From assembly GCA_900312665.1 (NCBI GenBank), contig ONZQ02000003.1, positions 2,915,728 through 2,979,727 on the forward strand: 64,000 nucleotides of DNA, in the 5' to 3' direction. The translations under genes and the position numbers were made by a program. The notes under the pieces were generated by a model. The model did no database searches. It worked only from the letters and a program-made list of their open reading frames with translations, and had not been told where the DNA came from. This document shows, piece by piece, positions 1-15,636 of the stretch. This DNA comes from Cephalotrichum gorgonifer. Its lineage: Eukaryota; Ascomycota; Sordariomycetes; Microascales; Microascaceae. Each line of letters opens with the position of its first letter. The first letter of the stretch is position 1.

Positions 1-1324
1 GGGCTTCTCTGGTCATGAGCACGAGCACCGTGCGCAGATGGCCTCCGTGCTGGGCGCCGACAAGGCGGCCTTCTTCTTCGACCGCCTCATCCACCACTGG
101 TTCACTGACGCCGACGCCGCGTACTTTGCCTCACTGGGTCTCAACTGCATCCGCATCCCCTTCAACTACCGCCACTTCATCGACGACATGAACCCGGGCG
201 TCATAAAGCCTGAGGGCTTCGCCCTCCTCGACCGCTGCGTGGAGATCTGCGCGCGGCACAACCTCTTTGTAGTACTTGACTTGCACGCCGTCCCCGGCGG
301 CCAGAATCAGGACTGGCACTCCGACTCGGGCATATCCAGGGCCATGTTCTGGGACTTCAAGGACCACCAGGACAGGGCGATCCAGCTCTGGGAGGCCCTG
401 GCCGCGCATTACAAGGGGAATCCCGTTGTGGCGGGGTATAACCCACTCAACGAGCCCGCAGACCCGCACAAGACCGCCTCGGGCGCCGACGGGGCGAGAC
501 TCGTGGCGTGGTATGAGAAGGCTGAGAAGGCGATACGCGCCGTGGACCCGGATCACATGTTGTTCGTCGACGGGAATACGTACGCCATGGATTTCCGAGC
601 GTTCCCGGAGCGGCCGCTCCCTAACACCGTCTACGCCATCCATGACTACAGCTTCTTCGGGTTCCCAATCGGAGAGCAGTACGAGGGGACTCAGGAGCAA
701 AAGGATAAGCTGCGCGCTCAACTTTTGCGTAAGATCGAGTTCATGCGCGAGAAGGGCGTACCGGTGTGGAACGGGGAGTTCGGCCCCGTGTACCAGGACG
801 AGAGGAAGGAGGGGGCCGAAGGGGTGGAGGTTAATAAGAAGAGGTTCGCGATGTTGGAGGAGCAGCTGAAGCTCTACCGTGAGTACGGTATCAGCTGGTC
901 CATCTGGCTATACAAGGACATCGGGTACCAGGGCATGGTGTACGTGGACCCGGAGTCGGCGTATATGCGGCTCATCCGGCCGTTCGTGGAGAAGAAGCAG
1001 CGGCTGGGACTGGACTTCTGGGGGGTGGTGAACAAGGACGGGGTGAAGCACCTGTACGAGCCTTTCGCGGCGGGGTTGAAAGAGATGATTCCTGAGGCTT
1101 ATAGAAACACGAGGTACCCCAGAATATGGACCTTTGAGAGGCAGTTAGAGAGGGTGGTCAGGGAGTGTTTGCTCAGTGAGTATGTTGGGTGGGAGATGGC
1201 GGAGCTGTTTAGGGGGAAGGGGGAGGAGGAGCTCGAGGAGCTGGCAGGGAGCTTTGCGTTCGAGAAGTGTAAGATGAGGGAGGAGCTGAACGAGATTCTG
1301 AGAAAGGATGCGGCCAGGAAGTGA
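1..1324 (+). CDS. GH5-family glycoside hydrolase (5' truncated by window edge)
   Basis: The open frame runs from base 2 without a stop, so the true start lies outside the window; the first Met inside it is at 38. The product is a TIM-barrel glycoside hydrolase of the GH5 / exo-1,3-beta-glucanase type. The barrel begins with LNCIRIPFNYRHF. The acid/base Glu lies in NPLNEPAD (codon at 452) and the nucleophile Glu in WNGEFGPVY (codon at 776). LDLHAVPGGQNQDWHSD is the usual strand-3 motif. About 440 residues are visible with no intron. No signal peptide can be judged because the N-terminus is missing. The last ~90 residues are Glu/Lys/Arg-rich and look like a helical tail outside the catalytic fold. 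The substrate is probably a beta-glucan or glucoside, inferred from family only. It is convergent with the endonuclease gene that follows. Confidence 0.85.
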   Translation, partial: GFSGHEHEHRAQMASVLGADKAAFFFDRLIHHWFTDADAAYFASLGLNCIRIPFNYRHFIDDMNPGVIKPEGFALLDRCVEICARHNLFVVLDLHAVPGGQNQDWHSDSGISRAMFWDFKDHQDRAIQLWEALAAHYKGNPVVAGYNPLNEPADPHKTASGADGARLVAWYEKAEKAIRAVDPDHMLFVDGNTYAMDFRAFPERPLPNTVYAIHDYSFFGFPIGEQYEGTQEQKDKLRAQLLRKIEFMREKGVPVWNGEFGPVYQDERKEGAEGVEVNKKRFAMLEEQLKLYREYGISWSIWLYKDIGYQGMVYVDPESAYMRLIRPFVEKKQRLGLDFWGVVNKDGVKHLYEPFAAGLKEMIPEAYRNTRYPRIWTFERQLERVVRECLLSEYVGWEMAELFRGKGEEELEELAGSFAFEKCKMREELNEILRKDAARK

Positions 1325-1532
1325 GATTCCCTAGCTAAAGGAGGAGGTTGTCCAGGTAAAACAGATTTTAAGGGTCAAACTACGCAGGTGGAAAGCTCTC
1401 CCAATTTACCTCTGCGCAGCTACCATGGGCATCGATAGATTTGCGTATATAACAATAGACTCCACTGGTACCACACCGACGACCATCATTCATGCACGGC
1501 CCGTTTCGACTCTGAAACACCATACTTCTTAT

Positions 1533-3457
1533 TCATACCCTCTTAGCTGGCCTGAGCCACTCCTCCATGCCTGGTGGCCAGTAAACCCGCCCATCGGGTC
1601 CGCCCATACCCCTCTCTTCCTCCGACACAATCACCGCCGGTATTCCCAGGTCGATATCTGTATCTCCATTCCCGAGGGCCCTCTGCTTCTTCGTAAGTTT
1701 TCTAGGCGGCCTAGCGGGCCTGCTTTCGTCACCCCTCTGATGCGGGATAATGTCCCCAATCTTTTCAAACCCAGGGAGCTTGAAAGTCCGCATGAGTTCC
1801 AGAACCGCTTGTTCCTTGTCTTTCGCCTCGATCATAAGGTCCATGGTCGGGTCGCAAGGTGGCAGGGTCATGACGCGAGGCGAGTGCTTCCGTCTCTGCC
1901 GCGCGGTTATGGCCCCCGGGGCCGGCTCGGAGTAGTGCATTTTCTGGGTGATTCCTTTCCTCTTCCACGTTTTAGCAATGTCGTCATAGAGGTTCATGAT
2001 ATCGAGGGTTCCCTCGCGGACCTGCGTATTATCAAAAACGATGTTGTGGTGGTGATAATCAAGGACCAGGGGGATATTCAGTTCCTGGCATATGGGCAGG
2101 AGATCATGGATGCTCCAGCCAACGTCGTCGTTTTCGAGTACAAGACGTTTCTTGACGCCGGGTGAGAGCCTGGCGTAATTCTCCCTGAACCGGCCCAACG
2201 TCGCCTGCTTGTCACCGAACATGCCGCCCATGTGGAGAACCATGATCGCATCTCTATCCAGCTGCTCCGGCAACCTTAGCAGGCTGAGCATCTCGTCGTG
2301 GTACTCCAGGTCCCGAATCGCGTTCTCGACCACGACCTTTCTGGGGCTACCGAGCTGGGTGAACTGGCCCGGGTGCGTCGACACCCTATGCCCCAGACTA
2401 GCTATAACCCCTCCAACCTCGGCCAGCGTCTCCGAGGCGAACGGTGCGAGTTTGTACCCGTACTCCCCATGGGAGGCAAACGGGAACATCTCTGAGCTGA
2501 GGCGCATGAACTTGATGTTGTACTTGTCGTTCCAGCGGACCATCTTGATGATGTCGCGGGCATTCGCAAGGCCGATCGCCTCGACGTACTTCTGGCCCCG
2601 TTCGATAGAGGCGGGCTGGGATTTGTCGGGTCGGTTCTTGGTTGGGTGCTCTGGTTGGGTTGGATCAGCGAGGGGATGCCGGTGCTCGATGATTGAGGCT
2701 ATTCGGCAGGTCCGTGATGAGAAGACGGGCGGGTTTGCGGTGCGCAGGTACGTGTTCAGGCAAGCCTTGTGAATTTGTCTGTTAGTAGCATTCATCTGTT
2801 GAATGGATTTCGGTGGGAGCATACATATCCAAGCCGGCCCTTCCATGGTAGTGGAAGGTATTCACTGTTAACAGCCGGGGGCCGCCCCTCTGCGCTCCCT
2901 ACCTCCTCTGCTGTGGCGCCTTCTTCATCTCCGAGCTCAAAACCGGCTGCCACCTCCTCAATCGCGGCGGAGGCTTTCTTCGCGGTGTTTCGCGCTGGCT
3001 TCCTCCTCTTCGGCGCAGGAACTTCTATCTCCTCGTCTACATATGACAGCTCCGACTCCGTTGGCTCATTGCTGGTTGAGGGGGGACTGAAGTGGTCATC
3101 CCCTTCAGCATCGGGGGAGGGGCGCAGTGCGTCGACCCCGTCAGCAATGTCAGGGCAGACTTCGACGTGGCTAATAGCGGCAGCCAATCGTGATGACGTG
3201 CGTCGGGTTGTCGATAGTGGACTTCGTGGGATGACGGGCAGTGACGTAGTGACAGTAGATGGAGCAGGAACCGTCTCAGAGGTAACTGGAGGATTTGACC
3301 GGCTTGGCCGGCGCCGCGGGGCAGGAGAAGCCTGCACGATGGAAGCGGACGAACGCTTCTTCTTGGGAGGCATACTCGATAACAGGGGAACCCACGCCGG
3401 GATTTTGCGTCGAGTGTAGAGAGGACAAGCTGCAAATCGTCGAACAGCGACGCGCAT
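1533..3457 (-). CDS. uve1: UV-damage endonuclease (UVDE/Uve1 family)
   Basis: Two exons: 3457..2825 and 2765..1533, with a 59-nt intron (GTATGC...CACAAG) falling exactly inside the family signature: exon 1 ends PLPWKGRLGY and exon 2 resumes ACLNTYLRTANPP. UVDE nicks DNA immediately 5' of UV photoproducts and starts an excision repair pathway separate from NER. The TIM-barrel metal-binding motifs are visible: HPGQF, HMGGMFGD, LENDD and LDYHHHN. The exon-1 tail (about 200 residues) is low complexity, Ser/Pro/Arg-rich, with basic patches (PPKKKRSS, PKRRKP) typical of nuclear localisation. Two in-frame starts are possible, 3457 (621 aa, basic amphipathic leader) and 3373 (593 aa, MPPKKKRSS). The intron is certain from homology; the start is not. 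Confidence 0.93.
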
Positions 3458-4056
3458 GAGCCTCTGGGGAAATGGAAATGAACGGGGACTAAGACTCAGA
3501 CGGCAATTAAGAAGAGGATAGAGAGAGTAGGGAACGGGATGAAATATATGTGATACGTATTATACCTGCTTTTTCTGTAGTCATGGGGATGGAGATCTCA
3601 ATACTCAAGCTTACATTACGGATAGTGGCGGGAACGATGACGTACTGGTGCTCCCGATCACAGTAACAGTTCAAAGAACGCGCCTCGATCGGAGGCGTAA
3701 ATCGGCGAAAATGATTGGATCGCTACTTTGGTAAATCTCCATTTCCATTTCCACCCATGTGGAGGCGACTGTTAACTTTGTTTCCCCTTTTCGCGTCAAT
3801 TGTGAACCTGCCGCGAAAACTTACAGCTTACCCTTTGCCGGTAAACTCAGTTGAGGGAAGGGGAAGGGAGAGCAGAATGAGGGATATTACCGGACAAAGA
3901 CATGGTAGGCCAATGCGGCGCCTGCTATAGGAAACTCGGTCTTGACATCCGCAAACGAGTAATTGATTCACTCAAGAAGGTGAAGGTGCGAAGTATCTTG
4001 TGCTCGGTGATGTATTACATGGCATACTCTATTTCCAAGACGAACGTAGCTACCAT
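3458..4056. other. Intergenic gap, 5' of uve1 and 3' of the beta-galactosidase
   Basis: About 600 bases with no gene seen. It must hold the uve1 promoter, which reads to the left. No clear TATA box or repeat was noticed. Confidence 0.5.
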
Positions 4057-8161
<4,105 letters not shown>

Positions 8162-9898
8162 ATGGTAGCTCAGAACGAGAAGGCCGAGGTGGACCATGTT
8201 CATCGCAATGAGTCCAACGACATCGGGGATGCCGTGCAGCTTGCGGAGGACTTCGAATCCCTGAAGCCGTCACCATGGACTCCGTCCATGCTCCGCCTGT
8301 ATGGGGTTCTGGCCTTTGCTTACCTATGCGGGTGCCTGGTAAGAAGGAGTCACCGCTTGGAGGAGGGGATGAACGCATGCTTACGAAGGAGTCATAGAAC
8401 GGATACGACGGCAGTCTTATGGGCGGCCTGAACGGAATGAAGTCGTACCAGAATTATTTCGACATGTAAGTTTTTACTGCAGCTCTTTTCAGATCCTATG
8501 CGAGTGGCCATGTACTTACCGATTGGTACTCTTTCCAGGGAGGTCGAGGGCTCAAGCACCGGTATCGTGTTCGCGATGTACAATATCGGATCCGTAGCAG
8601 CCGTATTCTTCACCGGCCCCACAAACGACTACTTCGGCCGCCGCTGGGGCATGTTCGTTGGTGCCCTAATCGTCGTCATAGGCACCTGCGTCCAGGCGCC
8701 GTCCACTAATCACGGCCAATTCCTGGCCGGGCGATTCATTCTTGGCTTCGGTGTGAGCTTCTGCTGCGTCTCCGCGCCGTGCTACGTCAGTGAGATGGCC
8801 CACCCTAGCTGGCGCGGCACCCTGACCGGCCTATACAATACGACCTGGTACATTGGGAGCATCATCGCCAGCTGGACCGTCTACGGATGCAGCTATATCG
8901 AGACGAATACCGCGTGGCGGATCCCCATCTGGTGCCAGATGGTCACCTCCGGGATCGTCGTCCTCGGCGTCCACTTCCTACCCGAGTCTCCCCGATGGCT
9001 CATGGCTCAGGACCGCCAGGAAGAAGCAGCCGCGGTCCTCGCCAAGTTCCACGGCGAGGGTGACGTGAACCACCCCGTGGTGCAGCTGCAGATGAAGGAA
9101 ATGACCAGCGACATCTCGTCTGAGGCGTCGGACAAGAGGTGGTGGGACTACAGTGGTCTCTGGAAGACGCGCAGTGCGCGGCGCCGCATGATTTGCGTCC
9201 TCGGCATGGCTGTCATGGGACAGATCTCCGGCAACAGTCTCAGCTCCTACTATCTGGCGGCGATGTTGAAGAACGCGGGCATCACCTCAGAGCGCAAGGT
9301 CCTGGCCCTCAACGGCATCAACCCCGTCCTGTGCTTCGCGGGCGCCGTGCTCGGTGCCAGGTTAACGGACGTCATTGGTCGTCGCCCCCTGTTGATCTAC
9401 TCTATCATTTTCTGCTCCTGCTGCTTCGCCGTCATGACCGGCACCAGCAAGCTCTCCATTGACGACCCGAGCAACGCCAACGCGGCCAACACCACGGTCG
9501 CGTTCATCTTCATATTCGGCATCGTCTTCTCCTTCGGTTGGACGCCCCTCCAGTCCGGGTACATCGCCGAATGTCTGTCGACCGACATCCGGGCAAAGGG
9601 GACCGCGATTGGAAACCTGGCCAGCGCGATTGGGTCCACGATCATCCAGTACAGCAGCGGGCCCGCCTTCAAGGATATCGGCTACTACTTCTACGTGGTG
9701 TTCATCTTCTGGGACCTCATCGAGGCCGTCTTCATCTACTTCTTCTTCCCCGAGACCAAGGACCGGACCCTGGAGGAGTTGTCCGAGGTCTTCGAGGCTA
9801 AGGACCCGGTCAAGAAGAGTCTCGAGAAGCGCAGTGCCCAGACGATCATGAATACTTTGAACATCACGGGTGATAAGAAGCTCGAGATGGAGGTCTAA
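8162..9898 (+). CDS. lacpA: MFS sugar permease, lactose/galactoside type
   Basis: Three exons: 8162..8338, 8398..8465, 8539..9898 (534 aa). An in-frame ATG at 8108 is also possible, but 8162 has the better context (CCGCAATGG). Introns are 59 and 73 nt. The 12-TM sugar-porter signature is complete: [12 protein letters not shown] in TM1, DYFGRRWG, the PESPRWL motif after TM6, DVIGRRPLL, and [12 protein letters not shown] after TM12. The Cys-rich [22 protein letters not shown] stretch and the overall pattern resemble fungal lactose permeases. It would import lactose or galacto-oligosaccharides by proton symport at the plasma membrane. The divergent beta-galactosidase and downstream regulator and galactanase support a galactoside substrate; the sugar itself is inferred. 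Confidence 0.88.
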
Positions 9899-10561
9899 GG
9901 GATTCTAGGGGACTACGGTGGCTGATGCCGGGAGCGTGGCCAGGGGAAAAGGGACCAGGGAGCACGGTCTATATAGTGATACTCTTGAAATAATATTCTG
10001 TCAAGATTACTTTGATTAAGATGTGGGGAAATGTGTGTCTATTCAGGATGGTGAACAGCCTGTATGAATGGGCCAGAACATCATGCTGATGGCTAGTTTG
10101 TTTCCGATTTAGACCTGGGAAACGAGATACGATACTGCCCATGCCGTCAGAAAAGTTTACCAAGTAGAAACGTCGACCCGCCACTATAGTACCCTACCAG
10201 CAGGGGAAAAAATAATTCTCTTAGTTCACGGGGATGACCGAACTGAAAGCTGTGGTTCTTTACCGAAATTGCCGATTCGGATAAGCGTTCTTTTAGCGTC
10301 CATGCTCTCCCGAGAAAGTCCATCCACCTTCTCCGATGGTCCGCCCATTGCCCCTCCAATCAGGATCCAAACTTCAGGAGCGGGGAAGCAGGGGTAAAAA
10401 CCCCAAAATTCCCCACACACCAGAATACGAATACCCCAGCATCCTTGATCTGTGCACCACATCTCCACATTCCCTCCCCAATAAAGTTCCACTCGGCTCC
10501 GCACGGTCCGAAAATTTAATCCACGCCTCAGCCCCTCCCTGTTGATCTTGCCTTGCTTGTG
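9899..10561. other. Intergenic gap before the Zn2Cys6 regulator gene
   Basis: About 660 bases with no credible gene. Short open frames here show no family likeness. It holds the permease 3' end and the regulator promoter. Confidence 0.5.
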
Positions 10562-12898
10562 ATGACCGACAACCTGGACGACTCCATGGCCGAGCCACCT
10601 GGAAAGAGACTAAGGACGTCCCATGCTGTAAGCTATAGTTCGCTGTCCTTATACATATCGAGAGTACCAGATAGCTGATGAACCCGGAAACCAGTGTGAC
10701 GCATGTCGAACCCGGAAAACACGGTGAATAGCCCCTCTACGAGATGCAATGTCTTCTTATAGACCCGGGGTGCTGATATCATATTGACAGGTGTAACGGG
10801 GGCAACCCCTGCGTAACGTGTGCGGCGTCGGAGCAAGAGTGTACCTATGGACGCGAAGCAAACTCGTAAGTCAGACGCAGACCTTCTCCTCAAACTCAAC
10901 TGACTGACCCGTCGGTAGGAGGAGCAAGTCCGATATCATACTGGAAAGTGTCCTCAGGGTTGAGCAGTCCTTGAATGAGTTAAGGTCCAGTATCGTGAGT
11001 CCCAACCAATGCATCACATCACCTCAATGCCCGCCCATCGCCTGACCATTCGAGGACAATGAGCAGTCAGAAATCCCTCGTCACATCGCTTACCAGCAAC
11101 TCCCCTCGCGCCAAGCCCCCGTCGCAGCCCCTATTCAGAGTTCCCCCTCAGTCACGAACTCAGCCCGCACCCCTTTCGCGACGATCCAGACCCCAATCGG
11201 TGAGGATAGCCAGGAAACCAGCAACAGCTTCGAAAATGCAGTCCTCGACTCGATGCACATCTCCACCACGGAGTCCGTCCTCCAGTGGCCCCACTTCGAC
11301 AGCTTCCCGTCCCTCCGCCAGGACGTCAAACCAATATTCTCCCTCGAGCAGTCGCGCCCTCCCATGACCATCTTGCAGAACCCCATGTATCCCTACGTCG
11401 ACGCGGACGAGGTCGACGCTATCCTCGCAGCATTCGAGAGCAACGTCAACTTCTGGTACCCGACCTTATCGCAGGGTCAACTCAACGCGGCGAAAGCGCT
11501 CCTCGCGAACGGCGTGCCCGGCGACGACACGGTGCAATGCTGTTTGGCGCTCTTGATAATGGCGCTAGGGTGTACGAGCCAGACGGTCACGAGCCTGCGG
11601 GCGGCGGAGAAGTTTGTCGAGGATGGGGAGGAGAAGCAGAGGAGGCTACGGCGGGCAAAGATGGGGCATGTTTACTTCCAGCTGGCGCTGAAGAAGATTC
11701 ATGTCGTCCATCTGGAAGTCAGCTCCGAGAGTACGCAATGCCTCTTCTTCGCTGCGTACGTTGTCCCCGTACCCTTTACACCTCGCCTCTCTCCCAATAC
11801 TGTATCGATGTCCGCTAACCTTCCACAAGACTATACTTGGCATCCCTCGTTAGGCCTCTTCAAGCATGGGGATATTTAAGCGCTACAGCAGCGAGATGCA
11901 TGCTTCTACTAGTATACTCCCAGGAAGAGCAAGACGACGAGGACCAAGAGCGGCTAAGGCGGATCTTCTGGTCCTGCTATATTCTCGAAAGGTATCAGCC
12001 CCAAGATCCCATGCCCGTCTTTTGAGAAGAGATTCTGACCCCGAGTGACACCACTTAGTGACTACGTAGCAGAGCTATCTGCCTGCCCCCCCTCTGGCAT
12101 CGCCCGCATTGAATCTTCGATATGGCTTCCTGGGCCCTACAACACTCACATCTCAGAAAAGGACAGGGAAGAGTCCTCCCTGTATTTCCTGGCGTGTATT
12201 AGCATGAGACGTCTCCTCAACCGGGTACATCAACTTCTCTACGCTCGGCACACCGGGGCCGCCTGGGATACCGCTCGGTTTCCGCGAATCGTCTCCGAGC
12301 TGCAGCACCAACTCGACGAGTGGCGTAGCTTGCTACCGTCGTCCTTCTCATTCTCTATCGATGAGGAGGCTACAGCGACGGAGGTCGGGGGGTTCTTAAG
12401 ACAGCGATACCTGACCTGTAAGGCGGTCATCTACCGCCCATATCTAATGTGGGTGCTCAGCGGGAGCTACACAGAACCGGGCCGGATAGATCCGAATACC
12501 TCTTCCGAGGAGGCTCTGTTAATGTGCAAGGCATGCCTAGATGCATGTCTCCTGCATGCGCTGAATCTCAGGGGATTCCCTCAGACAGTCCTGGTAGACA
12601 TGTGGATATGTTCACTGTCGTAAGTAGGAAGAACGAACCAAAAGGTTCAGTCTGCAAGTTTGGATCATACGCTAACATCTTTCACAGTATGTCAGGTGCC
12701 ATGCTCATTCTTCTCGCAGCATGTCAGGTCCCGGCTCTGAAGGGTCTCATTGATCCGCGTGTGGTGCGAGTAGGGCGGCACCTACTGGACCTCTTTGAGC
12801 AGTGGCAGGAAAGTTCGTTCGGAGTGGACGCGCCCAGTGTGAGCCAGTGCCTCTGGATTATACGCGAGGCAGATAGATTTATCCAAGATGCCTACTAA
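10562..12898 (+). CDS. Zn2Cys6 (Gal4-type) transcription factor of the galactan module
   Basis: Eight exons: 10562..10627, 10695..10723, 10791..10865, 10919..10994, 11055..11755, 11830..11991, 12059..12619, 12688..12898 (626 aa). All phases agree. The DNA-binding cluster is spread over three exons, one of only 29 nt: SHACDACRTRKTR, then CNGGNPCVTCAASEQECTYGR, giving C-X2-C-X6-C-X5-C-X2-C-X6-C. The next exon (KSDIILESVLRVEQSLNELRS) is a likely dimerisation coiled coil. The rest is the fungal_trans middle homology region, beginning near YVDADEVDAILAAFESNVNFWYP. It lies between the permease and the galactanase and reads the same way as both, so it may control them; that is inference. The exact target and inducer are unknown. 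Confidence 0.88.
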
Positions 12899-13937
12899 GT
12901 GTAACAGTATTTTATTGCTCTTAGAATATGGCATAATTCCTTCTTAGCAGTTCTCGCTTTACATAGTCCGAAAGGTAGGAGAGGGCTTTGTCTTGCTCGA
13001 GGCTAGAATCGCCGGCGTATACTTCGTGCTGGCAGATACTGGTTTTGACTTTTTGTGTACAGGTTTTAATGGAATAACTAGTAGAGGAGAGAGGTATGAA
13101 GTCTATAACATTTCAGTAAATCCCGGATACTTGAGCAGGCGTCAACATTAAGCTGATTTCAAATACTGACTGGTCTGAACAATTTACTATGTCGTTCCCC
13201 ACAGCTGCCCCGCGTTTTGGTCGTATTAGACCGGGTCAGAAGGGGCCGAGCAAACGGACCGGGGGGAATCGGGTATGACGAACTTAGTCTAATGTTCTTT
13301 CGTTTCCCCATGGGGTAATCCATCTCAGAGAGCCGGAGGACACTAAGGTAATGCCAGCTTCATCCCACCACTCGTAGCTACAGGACCACCAGCACGGGAA
13401 CGATAAATCCCACCCAGACACCCCCGCAATGTGAAAGCCAATCCTTGAACAATATGATCCTGGTATTACGGCTCCGGCATCCCCGCAAAATACCCCGCAA
13501 TCTAATAAAGAGCCGAGCCATTCATCTTCCTTCCACCTTCTAAATTAAGTTGAAATCGCCGATGGTACCTTGACTCCCGTGACAAGCTCCCGGCACTAGA
13601 TCCAAAAAAGCACAGCGTTCCGGCCCAGTCATGGTTTGGGACGAGCCCCGAGAACTTTACCCACGGTTCGGGGGTATCGGCCCCGGTTTTATACGAGATG
13701 GAGAAATGTCCCACTATGAAGTAATATACGGTTGGGCCGCTTCTAGTACTAAAGTTGAGAACGAGGTGGTAATGGCAGAGGAATGGCTCATCATTACCAG
13801 CTTCGTGCGGCAAACGGACTCGTGCAGGTAAAGTGTATATAATTCGCCCCCATCCCCTCTTTAGCCGATTTTAAGACGTAGACGCTATAGTTCATCTACA
13901 CATAGTCTAGTCATCGGGGGCTCCTACAAACTCATCC
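12899..13937. promoter_or_regulatory. Galactanase promoter region
   Basis: About 1 kb upstream of the GH30 gene with no credible coding region. A TATATAA box lies at 13836..13842, about 100 bases before the start codon. CreA-type hexamers (SYGGRG on either strand) occur at 13259 CCGGGG, 13422 CCCCGC, 13481 CCCCGC, 13493 CCCCGC and 13681 CCCCGG. Carbon repression is therefore plausible, as for the divergent beta-galactosidase/permease promoter. Confidence 0.55.
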
Positions 13938-15383
13938 ATGATGGTTCTCCTTGCCCCGCTATCCCTTGCGGCTCTCACTCTGCCCGTCGTGCTGGCCGAC
14001 CTCACCGCGAGCATCAATGCGGACTCCAACTGGGGCACGTGGGAGGGATGGGGAACTTCTCTTGCCTGGTGGGCAGCACGCTTTGGCGATCGCGACGACC
14101 TAGCCGACGCCTTCTTCACCCTTAAATCGACGACAGTAAACGGAGAGACCCTACCGGGCCTGGGCTTCACCATTGCGCGCTACAACGCGGGCGCAAGCAG
14201 CTGGAACACCGTCAACGGAGACACCAAGATGGTGGAGTCCTCAAAGATCATCAGGTCTCGCCTAGTCGAGGGATACTGGATCGATTGGGCCAGTAAGGAC
14301 CCATCCTCGTCGTCGTGGGACTGGACCGTGGACGCGAAGCAGAGAGCTATGTTGACGAAGGCTATTGCACGTGGCGTCACCCACACGGAGCTCTTCTCCA
14401 ATTCGCCCATGTGGTGGATGTGTAAGAACAAGAACCCCTCCGGCGGTCCCGGGGGCGTCGAGAACATCCAGTCGTGGAACCTCGAGGACCACGCCGTCTA
14501 CATGGCCACCGTGGCCGAGCAGTTCCGGGACCGATGGAACATCAACTTTTCAACCATCTCTCCGTTCAATGAGCCATCGGCTGACTGGTGGAACGACGCG
14601 GGTACACAGGAAGGATGCCATCTCAACGTCCCCACACAGGCTACCATCATCGGTCATCTGGCCAACCATATCGCTTCTCGTGGTCTCTCGTCCAAGATCG
14701 CCGCTTCTGACGAGTCATATTTCGATCAAGCCGTATCGAATCTCCAGAACATCGGCAGCTCCGCCATCTCCAAGATCAGCAGGATCAATGTCCACGGATA
14801 CCAGGGTGGCAGCGGGAGGCGCGACGTTCTATATAACCTCGCTCAAGAGCACCAGAAGCCTCTGTGGAACTCGGAGTTCGGGAACAGTGGGGGCAATGGC
14901 GCCGACATGGCTAAGATGTGGCTGGTCGACATGCGGTGGATGCATCCCACCGCCTGGGTATACTGGCAGGTTCTGGACGGGGCGGGCTGGGGCCTCATCG
15001 ATGCCGACAACGAGAGCGGGACGATGAAAGGTGCGACGCAGAAGTACTTCGTCTTCGCCCAGCTGTCTCGCCATATCCGCCCAGGCATGCGGATCCTCGA
15101 TTCGGGAGATGAGAATGTGGTGGCCTTCTACTCGGCGCCCGAGGGGAAGCTTGTCGTTGTGGCGGTGAACTGGTCCACTGCTCAGTACATCAACGTTGAC
15201 CTGGGCCGCTTTGCTGGCCGGCCGGCCGAAGGAAGCAAGGTCACGCGCTGGAGCACCAAGATGGCGGACGGCGGGGAGAGGTATGTGAAGAGGGAGGACA
15301 CGACCTTCCAGGGAACGAAGTTCTGGAGTTGGTTTGAGACAAACACGATCCAGACCTTTGAGGTGACAGGGGTGAAGATCTAA
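13938..15383 (+). CDS. Secreted GH30 endo-beta-1,6-galactanase
   Basis: Single exon, 481 aa. The first 20 residues (MMVLLAPLSLAALTLPVVLA) form a signal peptide with likely cleavage before DLTAS, so the enzyme is secreted. The mature protein matches fungal GH30 subfamily 5 endo-beta-1,6-galactanases: WGTWEGWGTSLAWWA near the start, LGFTIARYNAGAS, FSNSPMWWM, the acid/base Glu212 in SPFNEPSADWW, and the nucleophile Glu313 in LWNSEFGNSG. A beta-sandwich of about 100 residues ends the protein. The family hydrolyses beta-1,6-galactan side chains of type II arabinogalactan. Its products would be substrates for the permease and beta-galactosidase about 6-10 kb upstream. Family assignment is strong; linkage specificity is from family resemblance. 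Confidence 0.92.
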   Translation: MMVLLAPLSLAALTLPVVLADLTASINADSNWGTWEGWGTSLAWWAARFGDRDDLADAFFTLKSTTVNGETLPGLGFTIARYNAGASSWNTVNGDTKMVESSKIIRSRLVEGYWIDWASKDPSSSSWDWTVDAKQRAMLTKAIARGVTHTELFSNSPMWWMCKNKNPSGGPGGVENIQSWNLEDHAVYMATVAEQFRDRWNINFSTISPFNEPSADWWNDAGTQEGCHLNVPTQATIIGHLANHIASRGLSSKIAASDESYFDQAVSNLQNIGSSAISKISRINVHGYQGGSGRRDVLYNLAQEHQKPLWNSEFGNSGGNGADMAKMWLVDMRWMHPTAWVYWQVLDGAGWGLIDADNESGTMKGATQKYFVFAQLSRHIRPGMRILDSGDENVVAFYSAPEGKLVVVAVNWSTAQYINVDLGRFAGRPAEGSKVTRWSTKMADGGERYVKREDTTFQGTKFWSWFETNTIQTFEVTGVKI

Positions 15384-15636
15384 GCGAGCCTTCATAGCCC
15401 ATGCTTCATTAATATCAATGAAATATAGCATTAGTGTACTGAGGGTGCTTGAAGAAGCGTTCTAGTAGCCCATCCATTGCCAAGCTAAACATGTCTTCCC
15501 CAGTAGCATCTTAAAGTGAGATTCTGGTTGATGAATGTTCTTGTAACCCTGGTGCCCGTACCAGTGAGAAGGCCTATTGAAAATGCAGATAACTAAGAGT
15601 AGATTGACGCCACACGATTACCCGGAATCAGCCCCT

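Noticed and set aside
1425..2772. Plus-strand open frames opposite the UV endonuclease
   Set aside because: Shadows of the minus-strand UVDE exon.
13502..13831. Short open frames upstream of the galactanase
   Set aside because: They lie in the promoter region, lack domain features and overlap on both strands.
14829..15431. 200-codon minus-strand frame opposite the galactanase
   Set aside because: Antisense of a conserved GH30 frame; no family likeness.
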